Assembly (NCBI RefSeq): GCF_019649055.1
Contig: NW_026570338.1
Coordinates: 350,483-414,482, forward strand
From: Paramacrobiotus metropolitanus
Taxonomy: Eukaryota; Tardigrada; Eutardigrada; Parachela; Macrobiotidae
Length of the DNA: 64,000 bases
Direction of reading: 5' to 3'
Positions 58,411 to 64,000 of the stretch are shown here, in pieces (the stretch's first letter is position 1; each line of letters begins with the position of its first letter). A program made the position numbers and the translations under genes. The notes under the pieces are model-generated. The model did no database searches. It had not been told where the DNA came from and saw only the letters and a list, made by a program, of their open reading frames with translations.

Positions 58411-60082
58411 AATGGATGTAATTAGCGATTGGTAATGTACCGCTAAAAAGAGACGCGGATCGACTGCATTCAGGATTAATCATGGGAATGACGAGTTGGT
58501 CGGATAAGGCTAATATCGATCGATAATATGTTGTGTCGCTGGGTGTTAGATGGGATGCGGGGCTTTTTTTGGATTGCAGACGGTAATAGGTGTACACATA
58601 TGAGCAGAAGTGTCCTGTCTCAGATGACAATGTTGGATTAGATGAAATGGATGTACACTGTCGCGTCCAGCGTTGTACAGAATAATTCTTGGGAAAAGCG
58701 GAAAAATCTACCGGGATTATTGGTGCTATGGAGGAAAAAGTATTCTGCTTAAATGTGTTCCGGGTTGCGTTATTTCCGACAAATTCTTGTACAACTCCTC
58801 AACACATGTTCGCTTTACACAAGCCCATTAATTACTGATGAGAGGCTTCACCATAACTGTTTTCTTTGCTTAAATATTGTTGGTTTTATAGAACAATCCG
58901 GTATCTGTATCCAGAAGACTTTTTTAATTATAATAAAGTAGAGATCGCACATGGCAAAATTCAGTTGCTGGTAATTACCTGCACCTACAGGTGATCATTA
59001 TGAAGGTAATTTGCGACCTTGACGAAACGTATCCCTTTTTTTGCCCTTGAAATGTCATTTTTACAATCACAGTTATAGATAATTTATTTTTATATGAACC
59101 TCGTAAAAGCCTGTTATGTATCTGGCTACGGCCGTTTGGCCGACTTTTTACCATTCAAGGTCTATTACACCCTTCCTGCCACGAATTTGCGCAAAGGGCT
59201 TTTACGTGGACACTTGCAAAAAGTAATAAAAACGATTAAGTTGAAATTAATAATTAAGTAAATTGCCGAATGGGCACGAACACCCCGCATTACCATTACG
59301 TTTATAGCGGAAAGGTTTCCACTTCAAGTGCGAACAGACGCTGCTGATTGTTTCCGGTGTGCTAACGATACGGACTAAGCCGACACCTGGTTTCGCTGAA
59401 AACTTTTTGGCATCATTCCAGCAAAAACGTTTAAATGCAACCGTTAAATTTTCTGTGAAATATAATATCCGTTTAATTTTTTATGTATCAATGGTAAAAA
59501 ATCAATAGCCAATCCTTGTTCGTTTGTGGCCAGTACTTCAAAGGTCAGGTGGTATCGTAAAATTGTGACCGGGCAAAATTCATGGCTCTTATCGCTTTTA
59601 TTTGAATCTAGAAAAGTGGGACAAAATTACATACGGAATATGTTACGATTATTTAGCTTTTTCAGTGAGAATCCCTCGAGGCACTGAGTGTAGACCGTGG
59701 TGTGTTTTCTGCACGCTAAGCGCCTGGAACGCAAGCATTGCGACAAGCGTACACAATCCAGTAAAAACACGTCTCGCTACTACTTAACGGGATTAATCAA
59801 ATATCCCTCAAAGCAGTACTCACGATACCGGCACTTTATTTGTGTAAAGTGCTCTTCACCGGCGGTGTCGAGTAACGGCGCCGACGGGTAGCCAGTTATT
59901 TGACTTTATCCGTCGTTATTGACGGATTTTGAATAATTCAACCGATGGAAATCTACACAAGAATATGGTCTACACGCTAATGTTTTTCCCGCGTCTGACG
60001 GACTAATTGCCGAAATAGATAAATCAATTTATGGATACACATCGGGACTGTCAACCTCACGCAATCAACGGATTATGAAGTG
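58411..60082. promoter_or_regulatory. head-to-head intergenic region between cyclase copies C and E
   Basis: About 1.67 kb separating divergent starts at 58410 (minus) and 60083 (plus). No exon is seen. It may act as a shared promoter region; that is inference from layout only, and no TATA box stands out. Confidence 0.35.
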
Positions 60083-63000
60083 ATGGCAAAAATGCCCTTC
60101 GTTGTGATTAATGATTCAGGTGCGAGGGTGCACACCGCGTGTTTCTTTCGGCCAAAATGTGGTATTTTATTGGTGTATCTGTCCTTTGCGTTGGCCAGCG
60201 AGGATCTGAAGATAACGTATCTGAATCGGACCGAGGTATTTTTATCCGACCACAGCGTTTTAAACGCGACGTATGGCGTGGTGGTTAACAGTACGACAGC
60301 GGCACCGGAGAAGGCTAAAGAGACGGTTAATTATAACCGTACCAGGACGTTTCTCAACATCTGTTTTCTGTGGGAAACGGACTCCTACTATTCATCGTAT
60401 AATCGGGTGGCGCCGTTCGTTGAGCTGGGGATTGAAGAGGGAAATAAGATTCTGAAGAAGTACAACATCGAGATGCGACAGTTTTATCAGAGCACGGGTC
60501 CATCGTGCACCAGTGGACAGCAGATTGCCATACGGAATTTCTATAATCTCCTTAATTCCGGTCAAATGCCAGATTATGATCGGCATTAGTAAGAATAATC
60601 TGTCTGGTCTGTTATGCTGTTAAACATACACACTTTTTTGATTTATTTCCAGGATTTCTTTCCACAAGAACAACCTTTTTTAATAAAGTAAAAATTTTCT
60701 ATTAAAATTGTGACATTATTTAAGACAAAAAATAAGTACAAGAAAAAAAAAGAAAAACTAAAACAGATAAAAGATAAACTATGTGAAATTCAGAAACAAG
60801 ATTTGTTTTAAATTTCGCTGATGCGCACAGGTTGTCCGCACTCGGTGACGGCTCTGTACGGATTCGCCCACTACTTGAACATCCCGCTCTTGGCGATTCC
60901 CGGTGCCGGCGCCACATCCGTCCAACCGGATGGTTCCTCCAGTTTCTTCCCACTCTTCGTCCAACCGACGTGGAGCTCGACGGATCTCTGCACCTTCATG
61001 ATACGCTTCCTAACGGTCTACAACCTCACACAGATCACCGTCATCCAGGATGATTCCTACAATTTTTACGTCAATCTGGCCATCAGTTTCTCTAAGACGG
61101 TGAAGAACCTCAACTACCCGATTTATGCCAGCATGATCATCGAGCCGGTGAAGGCGCTGGACACGGATCAGGCCACGTACAAGAAAATCCTCACAGCCCA
61201 TACCGAACGATCACGAGGTCCATCAAACTTTCGAATTATTTTGCTGTTTTGTGCCCTTTCTAATGCATCGTCATCCATAAGCAACACGTCATATATGTAG
61301 ATAAATTTTTTGTTATTGATTTTTGAAGTAAATTTTGTGGGGTTTCACGTAAGATGAAATTCGCTAGAAGAACCTTGCTTGACAAAACGCTGTCTATTTC
61401 TGTAGTTATGCTGATTCTCGGACACGCGTTATGTGTCAGGAACATCATGGTAAATACGTGCACGCCCAGTTTGTAGATATCATGTCATCAGTACAAATTC
61501 CCAACACATCTGTTTGAAACTGCAAGGTTCCTGACAAAACTGTTTGCTTCCAGCAGATCGCTGCGGAACTGGGCTATACCCAAGGAGAACACGTAAGACT
61601 TCATTCCCGCAATCAATGTGTAACACAACAAACGTGAAAATGTTTTGTACAGATTTATATCGCTGTCGAGCTGTTCGAGCTGAAAGCGTATTGGGGCACT
61701 AACGATCCGGAAGCGGTGGATGCACCGGCTGGCGACCATTCCGACCTGGTAGGCATATTGCAGATTTCCATCAACTGCATTGCTGGGTAGTACAGCTAAC
61801 AGGGCAATCAATAGATGCAAAATCGTTGATTTAATTTATATCAATAAACCCAATAAGAAACTGATCAATGACAGGTCTTCATGCATTGGTCGTTGCAGAT
61901 TGCCATACCGGCGTATGAGAGCCTCGTCTTCCAGTTAATGGACGACACCGTGGTCGGTCCGCTGGAAGAGCAGTTTGAACTGCAGGCCACACTATGCCCG
62001 GGTCAAGTATAATTACTCGTTTGGAGCGCTGGAAAAGTATGTACACTGTCCAACAACGGAATTTTTATTTACTAACTACATATAACAATCCACTGTTATA
62101 CAGTGTACATACAGTACATAAGCATTATCCTAGGCGAATAAATCCTTTTTTTTAAAAAAGAAGTTAGATTCATAAGTCTCTGGAATGTGTCGCAAAATCA
62201 CATGAGTTCGGCTGCAGATCGACATAATATTGCGGAACCACTACGAGTCTCTGGTCATCTACGCGATGATCATCGATAACCTGATTCAGCACGGCAAGAA
62301 TCACCTCGATGGGAAACTGGTGACATCGCGCATGTTCATGCATGAGTACGAGGATCCATTGGGCGGGATGTTCTACTTTGGCGATGCCCGGCAGAAGGAG
62401 AAAGGCTACATCGCTAAGCATTTCAATGCGCTGGAAGATAAATACGAGGTGGAATTCTGTTTTACGCTGTAACGTGTTTGGATAACATTACTGTATGTGA
62501 AAATGGTTTTGGGGTTGGATTGTAGTAACGTGTCCGCCGCACAGCAACTTCACGTTCTACCGCAAACAGAAGTTCAACTGGCCCGGCCGACATACCGATA
62601 CACTGCCGCCCAATGAGCCGAAATGCGGGTACCGTGGCGAGAAATGCCTAGTGAATCTGTCCACGTCCATGCTGGGCTTTCATCGTAGCCATCTGTCTGG
62701 TGTTTGGGGCTATCATGGCGGTCGCCGGTGGCGTTATTGCCGTTCGTTTGTGGTACTCACTACACACCGACTAATATATTTTTCTCGCTGATATATTTTT
62801 TCTTTATTCTAATTTTACGTAGGAAAACCAAGAAGGAGTCCAATCCGTACTGGTGGCGAATCCCGCTGGACCAGATCGACGTAAAGGCGCATAAAAGCCT
62901 CGCACTGTCCAGACGCTCCATGGCAAGACATTGTATTTTAGAAGCTCTGTAAATGCAAGTGCAATACTGAATATTTTTTGCAGAGAAGTTCGATGACACT

Positions 63001-63962
63001 GGCCACCATGACAACCAGCGCCCAGTTGTCCGCCCAGATGGTTGGACTTTTCGGGCTGTACAATGAGAACATGGTCGGACTGATTGATGTGGCCGATCAC
63101 CGGCTCCAGCCCAACAAAGACTTGGTGGATCAATTGCTGACAGTAAATTAATCATTTTCCGACTGCAAAACTCCTGTCGATTGATGCGGTACAATTCTGC
63201 GATACAAACAGATCAAGAAAACGGAACACAGCAATCTACAGCGCTTTATCGGCATCGCCCTGGATGACAGCAATACCTGCATATACATCGTGGGCGAGAT
63301 GTGCGTAAAAGGCAGTCTGACGAATGTCATTGAGAATCCGGTACTGAAATTGGATTGGTTCTTCAAGAACCTCATGATACGCGATCTGGTTAGGGTGCAG
63401 CTGACCGATACATGGCAAAAACTGAAAAACCGGCTAATACCTGTATAACATGCTGAGTTAATAACCGATACTAAAATTCCTTTTTTGTGCGGCGCAGGGA
63501 ATGGAGTACCTGCATTCGACGCCCATCACGTCGCACGGTGGCCTGACATCCAACACGTGCTTATTCGATAATCGTTTCACGCTGAAAATCTCCGGTTATG
63601 GTCTGTCGTATTTCCGCCGGAAGAAAGATCTACTGCCACCTGATCCAACGGATTATGAGCGGGACTGGGATCACCTGTTGTGGCGGGCGCCGGAACTGTT
63701 ACGACAGCCTATGCCGCCGAAGGGCACACCGGTACATTGCTGCGTATTACGGAGATAATGCGTCGCTTATGATGTGCACTCGGATAAATTAATCTTCCAG
63801 ATAATTTTTAATACAGTGGTTTGTTTATGTGTACCGCCCTAGAGAGGCGATGTGTACAGCTTTGCCATCATCCTCCAGCAAATTATTCTGCGTTCCGGCC
63901 CTTACGAAATGCCGGACGACTTTAACTCGGAAATGGAATCGCCGCGGGAAATTGTTATGGAG
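60083..63962 (+). CDS. receptor-type guanylate cyclase (copy E), cut by the right edge
   Basis: Exons: 60083-60588, 60831-61217, 61406-61449, 61554-61592, 61653-61748, 61899-62040, 62218-62448, 62526-62752, 62823-62922, 62984-63142, 63212-63394, 63498-63731, 63843-63962. The order matches copy D: ligand domain (SCPHSVTALYGF, VELFELKAYWG, RNHYESLVIY), membrane helix (exon 8), kinase-homology domain (GMEYLHSTP, YGLSYF where kinases have DFG, YERDWDHLLWRAPELLRQ). The linker and cyclase domain must lie beyond the window. Exon 1 has a longer N-terminal part with several N-glycosylation sites; the start may also be 60092. Frame breaks lie near 60568, 61992, 62525 and 62680. One intron uses a GC donor (after 62922). 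Copy E has one intron (62041-62217) that D lacks. Confidence 0.85.
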
Positions 63963-64000
63963 GTACTTATCGAAGATGCTTGCGTGAAGTGTAGTTGTGA

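Overview
This window is a piece of an invertebrate animal genome, not a prokaryote or virus. Coding sequence comes in short exons with matching GT-AG (and some GC-AG) splice phases, there are TATA boxes and AATAAA signals, and the families present (receptor guanylate cyclases, an NALCN-complex UNC80-like protein, a rhodopsin-type GPCR, an F-box protein) are animal. A small-genome ecdysozoan, perhaps a tardigrade, is my best guess; that is inference, with no marker gene behind it.

Layout. 1-7.3 kb: GC-rich non-coding DNA with many GA and CA microsatellites and no recognisable exon. 7.3-19 kb: AT-rich, repeat-dense DNA holding a displaced copy of two UNC80-like exons (9.3-10.4 kb), a long direct-repeat pair, a 687-bp TTAA-bounded foldback element, a 44-bp perfect palindrome and a complete 1,344-bp gag-only LTR retrotransposon with identical LTRs. 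19.4-20 kb: decayed GH19 chitinase-like sequence. 20.3-21.2 kb (minus): single-exon GPCR. 22.6-35.2 kb (plus): C-terminal part of a UNC80-like gene, with tRNA-like short elements in its introns and a minisatellite at 25.7-26.2 kb. 37.4-39.7 kb (plus): F-box protein gene with an unusual N-terminal module. 42.7-47.2 kb (plus): three tandem two-exon genes for small secreted, acidic, poly-threonine proteins that I do not recognise. 48.1-56.5 kb (minus): a full 19-exon receptor guanylate cyclase; 57.2-58.4 kb (minus): a truncated copy (first two exons only); 60.1-64 kb (plus): a third copy facing the other way and running off the right edge.

The receptor cyclases are single-pass receptors that should make cGMP when an extracellular ligand binds. 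The UNC80-like protein should be an accessory subunit of the sodium leak channel. I see no shared pathway between the clusters.

A caution: several genes carry small deletions, many of them one base short in a 2-5 base homopolymer. In cyclase D the expected exon lengths are confirmed by its paralogue. I read most of these as consensus errors of the assembly rather than gene death, so frames are described exon by exon.
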